DNA from: Staphylococcus americanisciuri | GTDB lineage: Bacteria; Bacillota; Bacilli; Staphylococcales; Staphylococcaceae | NCBI RefSeq assembly: GCF_024814435.1 | Contig: NZ_JANUXY010000003.1 | Span: 178,874 to 242,873, forward strand | Length of the DNA stretch: 64,000 bases | Direction of reading: 5' to 3' | Shown: piece after piece, positions 56,694 through 64,000 of the stretch | Numbering within the stretch: position 1 is the first letter of the stretch | Layout of the letters: every line of letters starts with the position of its first letter | Translations under genes and position numbers: made by a program | Notes under the pieces: model-generated | Databases searched by the model: none | Seen by the model: the letters and a program-made list of their open reading frames with translations, nothing else | Told to the model about the DNA's origin: nothing

Positions 56694-57693
56694 ACTGACA
56701 CCCCCTACTCTTTATATACTGTTGATACGCGGCTCCTTGATCAATTGTTTGACGTGCAAGTACAATACCTTCCGCAATTGTCTCAACACATTGTGCTGCG
56801 TACAGTGCTAAGCCTGCATTCAATAACACAACATCTCGACGACACGATACATCTTCCCCCTGTAAAATGCCCAATGTAATCTCTTTATTTTCCTCAGGTG
56901 TGCCTCCAATAAGTTCTGTATCTTCTGCATAACGCAATCCAACATCTTGAGCATTCAACGCATATTCTTGCAGCCCCGTCTCTTGATTCACTTCAACAAT
57001 CGTATTATCGCCAGACAATGTTGCCTCATCCATACCATTTGCACCATGTACGACAAGCGCCCGTTGTCGTCCTAATCTGTGCAATGTCTGAGCAATATCC
57101 ACCATTTTTGTTTTGTCATAAACCCCCATGACTTGATAGTCTAACGCAAAAGGATTAATAATCGGTCCAAGCAAGTTAAACACAGTAGGTACCGGTAATT
57201 GCTGCCGAACCGGTTGGAGATGACGCATAATGGGATACGTATTCGTCGCACTTAGAAATGCTAAGTTCGTTGCTGCCACTTGGTGTGCAACATCTGCTAC
57301 TTGTACAGTTGGCACATTCAGTGCTTCCAAAATGTCGACACTGCCCGATTGCGATGTCACACTTTTGTTACCATGCTTGACCACCTTAGCACCCGCAGCA
57401 GCAACCACAAAAGCCACTGTTGTCGAAATGTTGAAACTATTTGAACCATCCCCACCTGTGCCACAGACACATAGACTACCTGACAAGTGTGGCTGTTCGG
57501 GGTACATTGTCTGAATTAACGTTCGACTCAAACCATAAAGTTCGTCAGCTGTTGCACCTTTCATCGTAAACGCTGTAAGTAATGAAAGTTTCTCAGCAAT
57601 ATCCGTCTTTTCAGATAGCAACGTCTTAATAAATTGTTGTATTTGTATCTCATTGAGATTGTGATAATGCATTAAGTCATAGAGTAACGTCAT
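56677..57693 (-). CDS. trpD: anthranilate phosphoribosyltransferase
   Basis: 338 residues. The PRPP-binding GTGGDGSNSFNIST (about 79-92), KHGNKSVTSQSGSVDILEALN and the second motif NLLGPIINPF are diagnostic. It joins anthranilate and PRPP. The start overlaps trpG by 17 bases. Confidence 0.97.
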   Translation of the reverse strand: MTLLYDLMHYHNLNEIQIQQFIKTLLSEKTDIAEKLSLLTAFTMKGATADELYGLSRTLIQTMYPEQPHLSGSLCVCGTGGDGSNSFNISTTVAFVVAAAGAKVVKHGNKSVTSQSGSVDILEALNVPTVQVADVAHQVAATNLAFLSATNTYPIMRHLQPVRQQLPVPTVFNLLGPIINPFALDYQVMGVYDKTKMVDIAQTLHRLGRQRALVVHGANGMDEATLSGDNTIVEVNQETGLQEYALNAQDVGLRYAEDTELIGGTPEENKEITLGILQGEDVSCRRDVVLLNAGLALYAAQCVETIAEGIVLARQTIDQGAAYQQYIKSRGCQYDDIR

Positions 57694-58261
57694 CTTTAGT
57701 TTCCTCCAATTTGATGATATTCATAAAGTTAGTAATAAGGTGTGCAACATCCGGACTAGCAAAGGATTCTGGATGATACTGTATACCATAATGGGGATAC
57801 ATCCGATGCTCAAAAGATTGAATACAGTCATCTGTGCTCCCTGTGACTACTAACTCATCTGGTAATGTATCACGTAAACAAATGAGTGAATGGTAACGCA
57901 TAATATCCGAATATTCAGATATATCGTCGTACAGTTTTGAAGGTGCCTCAAAGCAAATATGGTCAATTTTGCCATGCACAATGCGCTCACCAACATCCAC
58001 TGTACCGCCATAATAGTGGTACAACGCTTGAGCACCTAAACAAATGCCTAAAATAGGTAGATCATGATAATGTTCAATAATACGTGTTAATAGATTATTA
58101 TCATTCGGATGGCCTGGCCCTGGCGATAACACAACCGCCGATGGTTCATACTTTAAAACATGAGGGTCATCTGGATAAACAACTTCTACATCATTATGAA
58201 CACGTAACAAATCAACCAAATTGTATGTAAATGAATCATAGTTATCAATCATTAATATCAT
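57677..58261 (-). CDS. trpG: anthranilate synthase glutamine amidotransferase subunit
   Basis: 194 residues. Class I amidotransferase: N-terminal IDNYDSFTYNLV, oxyanion loop SPGPGHP, catalytic Cys in GICLGAQAL (about 77-85) and the C-terminal His-Glu in YHPESF. It supplies ammonia to TrpE. It is a separate gene with no fusion to trpD. Overlaps trpE by four bases. Confidence 0.96.
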   Translation of the reverse strand: MILMIDNYDSFTYNLVDLLRVHNDVEVVYPDDPHVLKYEPSAVVLSPGPGHPNDNNLLTRIIEHYHDLPILGICLGAQALYHYYGGTVDVGERIVHGKIDHICFEAPSKLYDDISEYSDIMRYHSLICLRDTLPDELVVTGSTDDCIQSFEHRMYPHYGIQYHPESFASPDVAHLITNFMNIIKLEETKDDVTL

Positions 58262-59661
58262 AATGTCACCTCCAACAAACTTTTCGCTTTTAGGCGTGTT
58301 TCCTCCAACTCTTTTTCAGGAACTGAGTCATAAACCACACCACAGCCAGCTTCAACACGAACTTCTGTCTCATCGATGACCATCGTACGAATCGCCAATG
58401 CCAGGTCTAAGTCATGATTACAATTGATATAACCAACCCCCCCACTGTATACGCCACGGCGAACAGGTTGCTGCTCATAAATACGTTGAATCGCTCGGAG
58501 CTTGGGTGCACCAGAAACGGTTCCTGTTGGCAACAAACTAGCAATAACATCAATTGGTGAGTAGTCAGCTGGTAAATGTCCCGTCACTTCACTGACAATA
58601 TGCATCACGTGTTCATAGCGCTCAATCGTCATCAATTGCGGGATATGTAATGATCCTGGTTCTGCAATTCTCAAAATATCGTTACGTCCCAAATCTACCA
58701 GCATGCGATGCTCACTCAATTCTTTCTCATCACTCAGCAAGCTATCTGCCAACTGCTGATCCTCATGCTCATCTTGTCCACGACGTATGGTACCTGCAAT
58801 GGGATTCGTCATCACCTCCAACCCCTTGACCTTCACAAAGCTCTCTGGCGAACTCCCTACCAAAATATCTTCTCCCATATTGACATAGAACAAATACGGA
58901 CTTGGATTATTTCGTTTCAACCTTTGAAATAAGCGGAATGTGTATCTGTCACGGTGGTCGCCAAAATGATGTGTATATCGATAAATACGCGATGGCACCA
59001 CCTGAAACATATCTCCTTGATGGATGTATGCTTTCAAATCAGCAACGTATTGTTTAAAAGTCTGATCATCAACAGATGTCACAATTTCTTTCGCTGGCAA
59101 TTGCACCTCCAATGGTGGTTCAAATAATTCTACTTTTGCAAACTCATCTATCATCTCCATCACACGACGTTGTAACACCTCTATTGAATCACCTGAAAAT
59201 AAGTTCGTTGCAATCACATACACACATTCTTTAAAATGATCGAACACATATACTTGTTCTATCATATAGAGATATACATCATTCCCTGATCCTTCAATAG
59301 GATATTGTTGTAACGTTGGATAGGCATGGCGAACAAAATCAAAACTGAATGCTCCCATGAACCCTGAGATAAATGGTAAAATCTTCAGTTGCTCATCAGT
59401 CACTTCTACTTTTTGTTGCGCAACACGTGCCTTCAAAGCCTCTAAAGGTCGTTGATCAATCACTTCTGTCTGTTGTGGCGTTTTTACTGTCAATGCCTTA
59501 TCCGTCAAAATCATCTCACCATAGGCATCAAAAGCTAAAATAGAATAACGCCCTTTCGTTTGATTTGTTGTCGCACTTTCAAATAATATTTTATGTTGCT
59601 TATGACGCGCTAATGTCTCTGGATTTACCGGTGCATCTATGACACGATAGTATACTTCCAT
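58258..59661 (-). CDS. trpE: anthranilate synthase component I
   Basis: 467 residues from ATG 59661 (MEVYYRVID), preceded by GGGAGG; the frame extends upstream into the T-box leader and should not be called as protein. C-terminal chorismate-binding motifs: NPSPYLFYVN, GSSPESFVKV, NPIAGTIRRG, DLGRNDILR and PTGTVSGAPKLRA. It converts chorismate to anthranilate with TrpG. First structural gene of the operon. Confidence 0.97.
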   Translation of the reverse strand: MEVYYRVIDAPVNPETLARHKQHKILFESATTNQTKGRYSILAFDAYGEMILTDKALTVKTPQQTEVIDQRPLEALKARVAQQKVEVTDEQLKILPFISGFMGAFSFDFVRHAYPTLQQYPIEGSGNDVYLYMIEQVYVFDHFKECVYVIATNLFSGDSIEVLQRRVMEMIDEFAKVELFEPPLEVQLPAKEIVTSVDDQTFKQYVADLKAYIHQGDMFQVVPSRIYRYTHHFGDHRDRYTFRLFQRLKRNNPSPYLFYVNMGEDILVGSSPESFVKVKGLEVMTNPIAGTIRRGQDEHEDQQLADSLLSDEKELSEHRMLVDLGRNDILRIAEPGSLHIPQLMTIERYEHVMHIVSEVTGHLPADYSPIDVIASLLPTGTVSGAPKLRAIQRIYEQQPVRRGVYSGGVGYINCNHDLDLALAIRTMVIDETEVRVEAGCGVVYDSVPEKELEETRLKAKSLLEVTL

Positions 59662-59682
59662 CTTAATCCTCCCTTTTCTCTC

Positions 59683-59897
59683 ACATAATAAAAACCGCAT
59701 GTTACATCCCAATAAAAGGACGCTTACACGCGGTACCACCTCTCTTGATAACTATTTATCATATAGCTATCCACTCTGACATCTATTGAATTGGCTGCTT
59801 CCAGACAAACCCAGTTCATCATCAGCTGGTGTGAACTCGCATCAACCGTTCACTTTCTGAAACTACCATCACTGACAACTACTCTATTTGTCCTCAC
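59683..59897 (-). promoter_or_regulatory. tryptophan T-box riboswitch, copy 2 (proximal to trpE)
   Basis: On the minus strand: stem I with an apical hairpin GTGAAC/GTTCAC, the specifier segment GATGAAC-TGG-GTTTG (TGG codon at 59813-59811), then the T-box GAGAGGTGGTACCGCG (core 59740-59729). A terminator follows that starts in the T-box (CCGCGTGT... with ...ACATGCGG) and ends in TTTTTATT (59694-59687). Uncharged tRNA-Trp should stabilise the antiterminator and switch trp transcription on. Confidence 0.9.
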
Positions 59898-59917
59898 GAT
59901 ATACATCATTTATAAAA

Positions 59918-60129
59918 TATAAAAACACCACAGAAACGCATTGTTAAGGACGCGTTACCGTGGTGCCACCTTAATTAACATGATTAACATGTTCACTTTG
60001 ACTTGAATCATTCTTTTGTCTTTAACGACTGCCCAATTCATCTTTGCTGTGTACTAACTTCCATCAAGCGTTAGTTTTCTGAATGCTACACATTACAAAC
60101 ACTACTTATCAATCGCTCTATTTTTTGTA
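59918..60129 (-). promoter_or_regulatory. tryptophan T-box riboswitch, copy 1 (distal)
   Basis: Minus strand: AAGTAGTG near the base of stem I, the specifier segment GATGAAT-TGG-GCAG (TGG at 60035-60033), the T-box AAGGTGGCACCACGG (core 59970-59958) and a terminator CACCACGG.../CTGTGGTG followed by TTTTT (59925-59921). The acceptor-pairing bases are TGGC, a full match to a tRNA-Trp ending in GCCA. It is a complete unit in series with copy 2. Confidence 0.88.
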
Positions 60130-60135
60130 ATTCAT

Positions 60136-60164
60136 ACTATACAGGTGTTTGATATACGTGTCAA
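60136..60164 (-). promoter_or_regulatory. trp operon promoter
   Basis: TTGACA (60164-60159), exactly 17 bases, TATAGT (60141-60136). Transcription should start near 60129, just before T-box copy 1. Confidence 0.9.
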
Positions 60165-60278
60165 TACTTTCTGATTTAAAACAGTTATTTTAATCATCTT
60201 ATACCGTTCTAAAACACATTGCACAATATGACAGAGATGCTTATACTTGAGTTAACCTATCAAAAAGGAGTCTTTTCT

Positions 60279-61259
60279 ATGTTCCGACTTAAAGGTCTTA
60301 TACTCACCATTAGCATCGCTGTGCTGTCAACAAGTCTCGGCAGTATCTTTCCTATCGTTGGAAGCGCCGTCTTTGCCATCGTTATCGGTATGATTATCAA
60401 CAATACCATTACACTACCAACATCATTTAGACCCGGTATCCAGTATAGTAGTAAACAAATATTACATTACAGTATCATTGCTTTGGGTTTCACTTTAAGC
60501 TTTCACGCAATTGGCACAGTCGGCTTAAAATCTTTACCTATTCTCATAATCACATTATTATTCTGTGGCATCATGAGCCTATTACTCATTAAATTATTAA
60601 AAATCGAGACATCTTTAGGTATCTTAATTGGTGTCGGCACTTCAATATGCGGTGGCTCTGCCATTGCTGCAACAAGCCCTGTCATTAAAGCAAAAGAAGA
60701 CATCATCGCGTTAAGCTTGTCTACGGTCTTTCTTTTCAACCTAATAGCTGTCATCATCTTTCCACCATTGGGACATGCTTTGCATATGAATCAAGAGACA
60801 TTTGGCTTTTTCGCCGGTACCGCCATCAATGATACTTCAAGTGTCGTTGCTGCAAGTGCTGTATATGGACAACAAGCTTTAGAAGTTGCTACCATTGTCA
60901 AACTCACGCGTACATTATTTATCATTCCAATCACACTTGGTCTCGCTTTGTGGATGACTAAGCAAAGAACTTCAGTAAAGCAAGTTCAACAACCATGGTA
61001 TCAATCTATTCCAAAGTTCATTCTATGGTTTTTAGTAGCTGCACTCATCAGTACTGTTTTTAATTTTTCAGATTCCGTCATCCATATATTTCGACAACTC
61101 GCTCATTTTTTAATCACCATCGCATTGGCAGGTGTTGGTCTCACCGTTAAATTCAGCTATTTCAGACAAGCAGGTTTCAAACCTATCTTGTTTGGTCTTT
61201 TACTGTGGGTAAGTTTGATAATTGTTAGCTTAATCATTTTAGTATGTATATTACCGTAA
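60279..61259 (+). CDS. YeiH/YeeE-type putative sulfate exporter family protein
   Basis: 326 residues from ATG 60279 (AAAGGAG eight to nine bases upstream); upstream in-frame Mets lack an RBS. About ten membrane segments. GVGTSICGGSAIAATSPVIKAKEDI (about 120-144) and GFFAGTAINDTSSVVAAS (about 178-195) are the repeated GxxxCGxSA / AxNDxS motifs of the Cons_hypoth698 (YeiH) family. The function is not established; sulfate or other anion export has been proposed. Divergent from the trp operon. Confidence 0.87.
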   Translation: MFRLKGLILTISIAVLSTSLGSIFPIVGSAVFAIVIGMIINNTITLPTSFRPGIQYSSKQILHYSIIALGFTLSFHAIGTVGLKSLPILIITLLFCGIMSLLLIKLLKIETSLGILIGVGTSICGGSAIAATSPVIKAKEDIIALSLSTVFLFNLIAVIIFPPLGHALHMNQETFGFFAGTAINDTSSVVAASAVYGQQALEVATIVKLTRTLFIIPITLGLALWMTKQRTSVKQVQQPWYQSIPKFILWFLVAALISTVFNFSDSVIHIFRQLAHFLITIALAGVGLTVKFSYFRQAGFKPILFGLLLWVSLIIVSLIILVCILP

Positions 61260-61281
61260 AATAATCGAGTAGAAGAGCGTA

Positions 61282-61316
61282 GGAGTGAAAAAAGCTTGAA
61301 AAACACATTTCACTCC
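61282..61316 (+). terminator. hairpin downstream of the YeiH-type gene
   Basis: GGAGTGAAA pairs with TTTCACTCC; no strong T-run follows, so termination is uncertain. Confidence 0.5.
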
Positions 61317-61690
61317 TGCCAACTACCGTTTTCTCTACCATTCACCTCAATTGGAATAACACTTTCTATTAATGTCTCATCTGTCTCTCACACTACCTCA
61401 TGTTTATCAATTCCATACTCTGTATCCGCTAACTCTGAAAGTTCGACTAATGGAATCATTCCCCACTTGTAAAATTATTTTATTCAAACACCATGTACTT
61501 CTTTCAGGAATAAGCAGTACTCATTACATCGTCAGCGTCCATCTCTCGACAAACCCACTTATCTCACTACATAATTTATCATATAGTATCGGGTTTTATC
61601 TTGTCTGGCAGATTCGTTCACTCTATATCACTTTGTATAATATCTCTGTTCGCCAATGTAAGTGTCGTGTGCATCCGACGACTCCTTTTA
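61310..61690 (-). pseudogene. decayed gene, unidentified
   Basis: One minus-strand frame reads as coherent protein interrupted by stops: DAHDTYIGEQRYYTK, stop, YRVNESARQDKTRYYMINYVV, later YKWGMIPLVELSELADTEYG and IDKHEVV, stop, ETDETLIESVIPIEVNGRE, ending at a TGA near 61310. About 125 codons with seven internal stops and no start. I do not recognise the family. It lies between the YeiH-type and dehydrogenase genes and is probably a relic of a small soluble protein gene. Confidence 0.5.
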
Positions 61691-61759
61691 AATGCCATTT
61701 CACAATGGACTCTAATCACCTCTACTACCGAGTTATTATTATCCATGTCAAAAGCATCA

Positions 61760-61793
61760 ATAAACCCCCGTATGACATAAGTTATACGAGGGT
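61760..61793 (-). terminator. terminator of the dehydrogenase gene
   Basis: Minus strand: CCCTCGTATAAC pairs with GTCATACGGGGG, followed by TTTATT. Confidence 0.75.
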
Positions 61794-61799
61794 GACATG

Positions 61800-62843
61800 C
61801 TAACCATTCAATTTTACTAGAATTTTCGCTTGTGATTTGTCATTAACTAGTTGTTCAAAACCGGCTTCTACAATATTTTCCAGTTCAATTTCATCTGTAA
61901 CAACACTTTTAACATCTAAGTTACCTTCACTAATAAGGTCAATCGTTTGTTGGAATGTTGTTGGTGTATAAGCGATTGTTGATGTTAATTTCACACCTGT
62001 GTTAGTAAGTTGCATTGGATGCCATTCAATCGGATGACCAAAGATGGATACGATCACAACTGTACCGCGTGCTCTTGTTACATCGATTGACGCTTCGAGT
62101 GTTGAAGCCACACCCGCTACTTCAAACGTGACATCTACGCCGCCATTAGTATGTTTTGTGATAATTTCTTTAGGATCTTCTTTACTAGAATTAACTGCGA
62201 ATGTTGCGCCCACTTCTTTTGCTTTGGCTAGGCGCTCTTCAGATAAGTCAAAAACAAAAATTTTACTTGCACCCGCTGCTTTTGCTGCAATAATTGTTAA
62301 TAAACCAATTGGTCCTGCACCAAATACAGCTACCGTGTCACCGAAAAGGACTTCTCCTTCTTTAATAGACTGTACCGCTACTGCTGTTGGTTCGACTAAC
62401 GCACCTTCTTTATCAGACACGTTGTCAGGTAATTTGTATACATTCATCTCTGGTACATTGGTAAACTCCGCAAAACCGCCATCTGCACCTAAACCAATAA
62501 ATGAATACCCATCATATAAGTCGATATTCTCTTCTTTTTCACGATGTGAGACAGTTGGATTGACCACCACTCTATCACCTTTTTTAAATTGTGTTACATC
62601 AGCACCCACTTCTTCAACAACGCCAGCAAATTCATGACCTAACGTTACAGGTGCTGTTTGACCTAGAAACGGATCCGGTGTGTCAGTCGAAATGAAAATA
62701 GGTCCTTCTAAATATTCGTGTAAGTCCGTACCACAAATACCTGCCCATGTTACTTTGACCTTTACTTCATTATCCTTTAATGACTTGGGTGCTCTCTCCT
62801 CAACACGTACATCTTTTTGACCATACCATACTGCTGCTTTCAT
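61800..62843 (-). CDS. zinc-dependent (R,R)-butanediol/threonine-type dehydrogenase
   Basis: 347 residues, medium-chain dehydrogenase family. GICGTDLHEY (about 36-45) holds the catalytic zinc Cys, GHEFAGVVEEVG (about 69-80) the next His-Glu, and VFGAGPIGLLTIIAA (about 172-186) the NAD loop. The structural-zinc Cys cluster is missing: the stretch after VVVNPTVSHREKEEN has no four-Cys group. GTDLHEYLEGP and GLGADGGFAEF match (R,R)-2,3-butanediol dehydrogenases of Firmicutes, which interconvert acetoin and butanediol to balance NADH. The start has AGGAGG upstream. Confidence 0.88.
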   Translation of the reverse strand: MKAAVWYGQKDVRVEERAPKSLKDNEVKVKVTWAGICGTDLHEYLEGPIFISTDTPDPFLGQTAPVTLGHEFAGVVEEVGADVTQFKKGDRVVVNPTVSHREKEENIDLYDGYSFIGLGADGGFAEFTNVPEMNVYKLPDNVSDKEGALVEPTAVAVQSIKEGEVLFGDTVAVFGAGPIGLLTIIAAKAAGASKIFVFDLSEERLAKAKEVGATFAVNSSKEDPKEIITKHTNGGVDVTFEVAGVASTLEASIDVTRARGTVVIVSIFGHPIEWHPMQLTNTGVKLTSTIAYTPTTFQQTIDLISEGNLDVKSVVTDEIELENIVEAGFEQLVNDKSQAKILVKLNG

Positions 62844-63151
62844 AGGTCTAACCTCCTTTTATTTACACCTTAATACTAGGACTTTTCAAAATCACTTTCA
62901 AGGAATTTCACTCTATTTTATAATAATTATATTTTTTATATAAATTGTGAAATTGTGTTTTATCTATGTTAATAATTCAGACTAAACTTCCATTATGGAG
63001 AGAAAAACTAAAATTGAATTCATTGATAAACCGGAAGCCAAAATAACTTAAAGCATTTATTTTCACCTCATCAGCTATTGATCTCCCTCTTATTTTTCTA
63101 CTTTGAATAACGTTTAGTATTAATATATATCGGCTTAAACCTCTTAAAATC
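62844..63151. other. intergenic region upstream of the dehydrogenase gene
   Basis: About 300 AT-rich bases with no gene; it must hold the dehydrogenase promoter. No operator recognised. Confidence 0.5.
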
Positions 63152-63185
63152 GAAAAAGAGAACCCGAGTCATACCCGAGTTCTCA
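63152..63185 (-). terminator. terminator of the surface-protein gene
   Basis: Minus strand: GAGAACTCGGGT pairs with CTCGGGTTCTC, followed by TTTTT. Confidence 0.9.
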
Positions 63186-63206
63186 TTTAATATAAATCAC
63201 TATTTA

Positions 63207-64000
63207 TTATTTTTCTTCTTGTTCTTTACGACGTCTGCCGAATAAGAATAATGAACCAAGTGCTGCAATTAAGCTTCCAAACAATGGCGCATTTGTTGAT
63301 TCATTACCTGTTTCTGGTAACTCTTTCATGTCTTTGCCTTTATTGTTCATATCTTTAGAAGCTTTTGTACTAGGCATTGTGCTCATGTTACCCGTATCAT
63401 TCACTTTGCCTTTTGAATCCATATCTGTCTTGCCATTATTCATACCGTTATTGTTTGTATCTTTAACAATAACTTCTGTTGGTGCTGAAGTGTTTCCTGC
63501 TTCATCAGTAGCTGTCACAATAAGTTTATCGCCTGCTTTAATCATTGTGCCATCTGGAACTTTAACAGTCCAGTTGCCATCTTTATCTGCTGTTACTTTG
63601 CCTTCTTTACCATCTGGGAACTTAACAGTAATTGTTGCTCCTGGCTCACCTTTACCTGTTACAGTTGTATCACCTGGTTTCACAGGATTAACAATTGGTG
63701 ATTCTGGCGCTTCTGTGTCTTTAGCAGTATTAGATACTTTGACTTTTGTGACATCTGATTTATTGCCTGCTTTGTCTGTCGCAGTCACATCTAATTCGTC
63801 ACCTGGTTTAATTGTAGTGCCGTCTGGAACTTTAACAGTCCAGTTGCCATCTTTATCTACTGTTGTTGTTCCCTCTTTACCATCTGGGAACTTAACAGTA
63901 ATTGTTGCTCCTGGCTCACCTTTACCTGTTACAGTTGTATCACCTGGTTTCACAGGATTAACAATTGGTGATTCTGGCGCTTCTGTGTCTTTAGCAGTAT
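63207..64000 (-). CDS. LPXTG surface protein with tandem Ig-like repeats (3' part only)
   Basis: The frame is open to the window edge, so the gene begins beyond 64000; the GTG at 63953 lies inside a repeat and is not the start. The visible part has nearly two 90-residue bacterial Ig-like repeats ([61 protein letters not shown]). A Lys/Asn/Gly/Met-rich linker follows ([16 protein letters not shown]), then LPETG, a membrane segment and [10 protein letters not shown]. This is the plan of Bap- and SasC-type adhesins involved in biofilm or host attachment; the actual ligand is unknown. Confidence 0.88.
   Translation of the reverse strand, partial: TAKDTEAPESPIVNPVKPGDTTVTGKGEPGATITVKFPDGKEGTTTVDKDGNWTVKVPDGTTIKPGDELDVTATDKAGNKSDVTKVKVSNTAKDTEAPESPIVNPVKPGDTTVTGKGEPGATITVKFPDGKEGKVTADKDGNWTVKVPDGTMIKAGDKLIVTATDEAGNTSAPTEVIVKDTNNNGMNNGKTDMDSKGKVNDTGNMSTMPSTKASKDMNNKGKDMKELPETGNESTNAPLFGSLIAALGSLFLFGRRRKEQEEK
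63561..64000. repeat. 270-bp tandem repeats in the surface-protein gene
   Basis: The stretch beginning TTTAACAGTCCAGTTGCC recurs exactly 270 bases apart (63561 and 63831), with long identical blocks such as the segment ending at 63740 and that ending at 64000. One unit encodes 90 residues. Confidence 0.88.

Noticed and set aside
59661..59739. longer N-terminus for TrpE reaching into the leader
   Set aside because: That stretch is the T-box terminator/antiterminator. The ATG at 59661 has the RBS.
59700..60120. possible tRNA gene in the trp leader
   Set aside because: The ACC-containing stems and folded look come from the two T-boxes; there is no cloverleaf or T-psi-C arm.
61372..61803. 143-codon open frame on the plus strand
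   Set aside because: No RBS, odd composition (His, Tyr and Ser rich). The minus strand of the same stretch reads as decayed protein, so this is its shadow.
62044..62637. 197-codon open frame antisense to the butanediol-type dehydrogenase gene
   Set aside because: Complement of a real gene; Ser/Thr/Pro-rich composition is what the antisense of this gene gives by codon usage.
63561..64000. regular repeats that could suggest a CRISPR array
   Set aside because: The unit is 270 bases long, in frame and protein-coding; there are no short repeats with unique spacers anywhere in the window.

Overview
The window is chromosomal DNA from a low-GC Firmicute. Gene content and synteny point firmly to the genus Staphylococcus: nreABC-narT next to narGHJI, a nir operon with siroheme genes, housekeeping sortase A, a class III Fbp, pflBA, and several LPXTG surface proteins. 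Some details (an AdsA-like nucleotidase between the nir and nar operons, a V8-like protease with GW-like modules) suggest the S. intermedius/hyicus side of the genus rather than S. aureus, but that is inference. I see no rRNA, tRNA, CRISPR array or prophage.

Layout. 1-0.5 kb: 3' end of a RocB-like M20 peptidase gene. 0.5-24 kb: an anaerobic nitrate/nitrite block. It holds narT, the oxygen/nitrate sensing system nreABC, narGHJI, the nir operon (sirB-sirC-nirB-nirD-sumT) and nirC. A two-gene secreted protease/LPXTG protein operon lies between narT and nreC. About 4 kb of foreign-looking or decaying genes separates nar from nir: a TetR regulator, a broken Old Yellow Enzyme gene, and an LPXTG 5'-nucleotidase gene with a frameshift. 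24-30 kb: a small membrane protein, a DASS anion transporter, a PfoR-type EIIC protein with L-serine dehydratase (sdaAB-sdaAA), and another small membrane protein. 30.3-32.6 kb: an AT-rich degraded patch with an orphan membrane transporter and an IS30-like remnant. 32.6-47.8 kb: a SAP/Rho_N-like protein, pflBA, a second PfoR-type EIIC protein, an IS3-family remnant, glxK, srtA, an ACS-type MFS transporter, fbp and an AGCS symporter. 47.8-53.3 kb: a heterodimeric ABC exporter and a YtcJ-like amidohydrolase. 53.3-60.2 kb: a complete trpEGDCFBA operon preceded by two tandem tryptophan T-box riboswitches. 60.2-64 kb: a YeiH-type transporter, a decayed gene, a butanediol-type dehydrogenase and the 3' end of a repeat-containing LPXTG surface protein gene.

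How it works together. Much of the window serves life without oxygen. Nitrate is imported (NarT), sensed (NreA with the Fe-S kinase NreB) and respired (NarGHI). Nitrite is exported or imported (NirC) and reduced to ammonia by siroheme NirBD, whose cofactor enzymes are made from the same operon. Promoter sequences fit this. The nir promoter carries a near-perfect Rex box and two NreC-type boxes, narG has an NreC box and a weaker Rex-like box, and pflB has a Rex-like box, so redox state, oxygen and nitrate appear to be integrated. Several central carbon and transport genes carry cre-like sites. The most unusual points are the tandem T-box leader, the probably leaderless self-regulated tetR beside its broken target, the homopolymer frameshift in the nucleotidase gene, and the protease/LPXTG pair.
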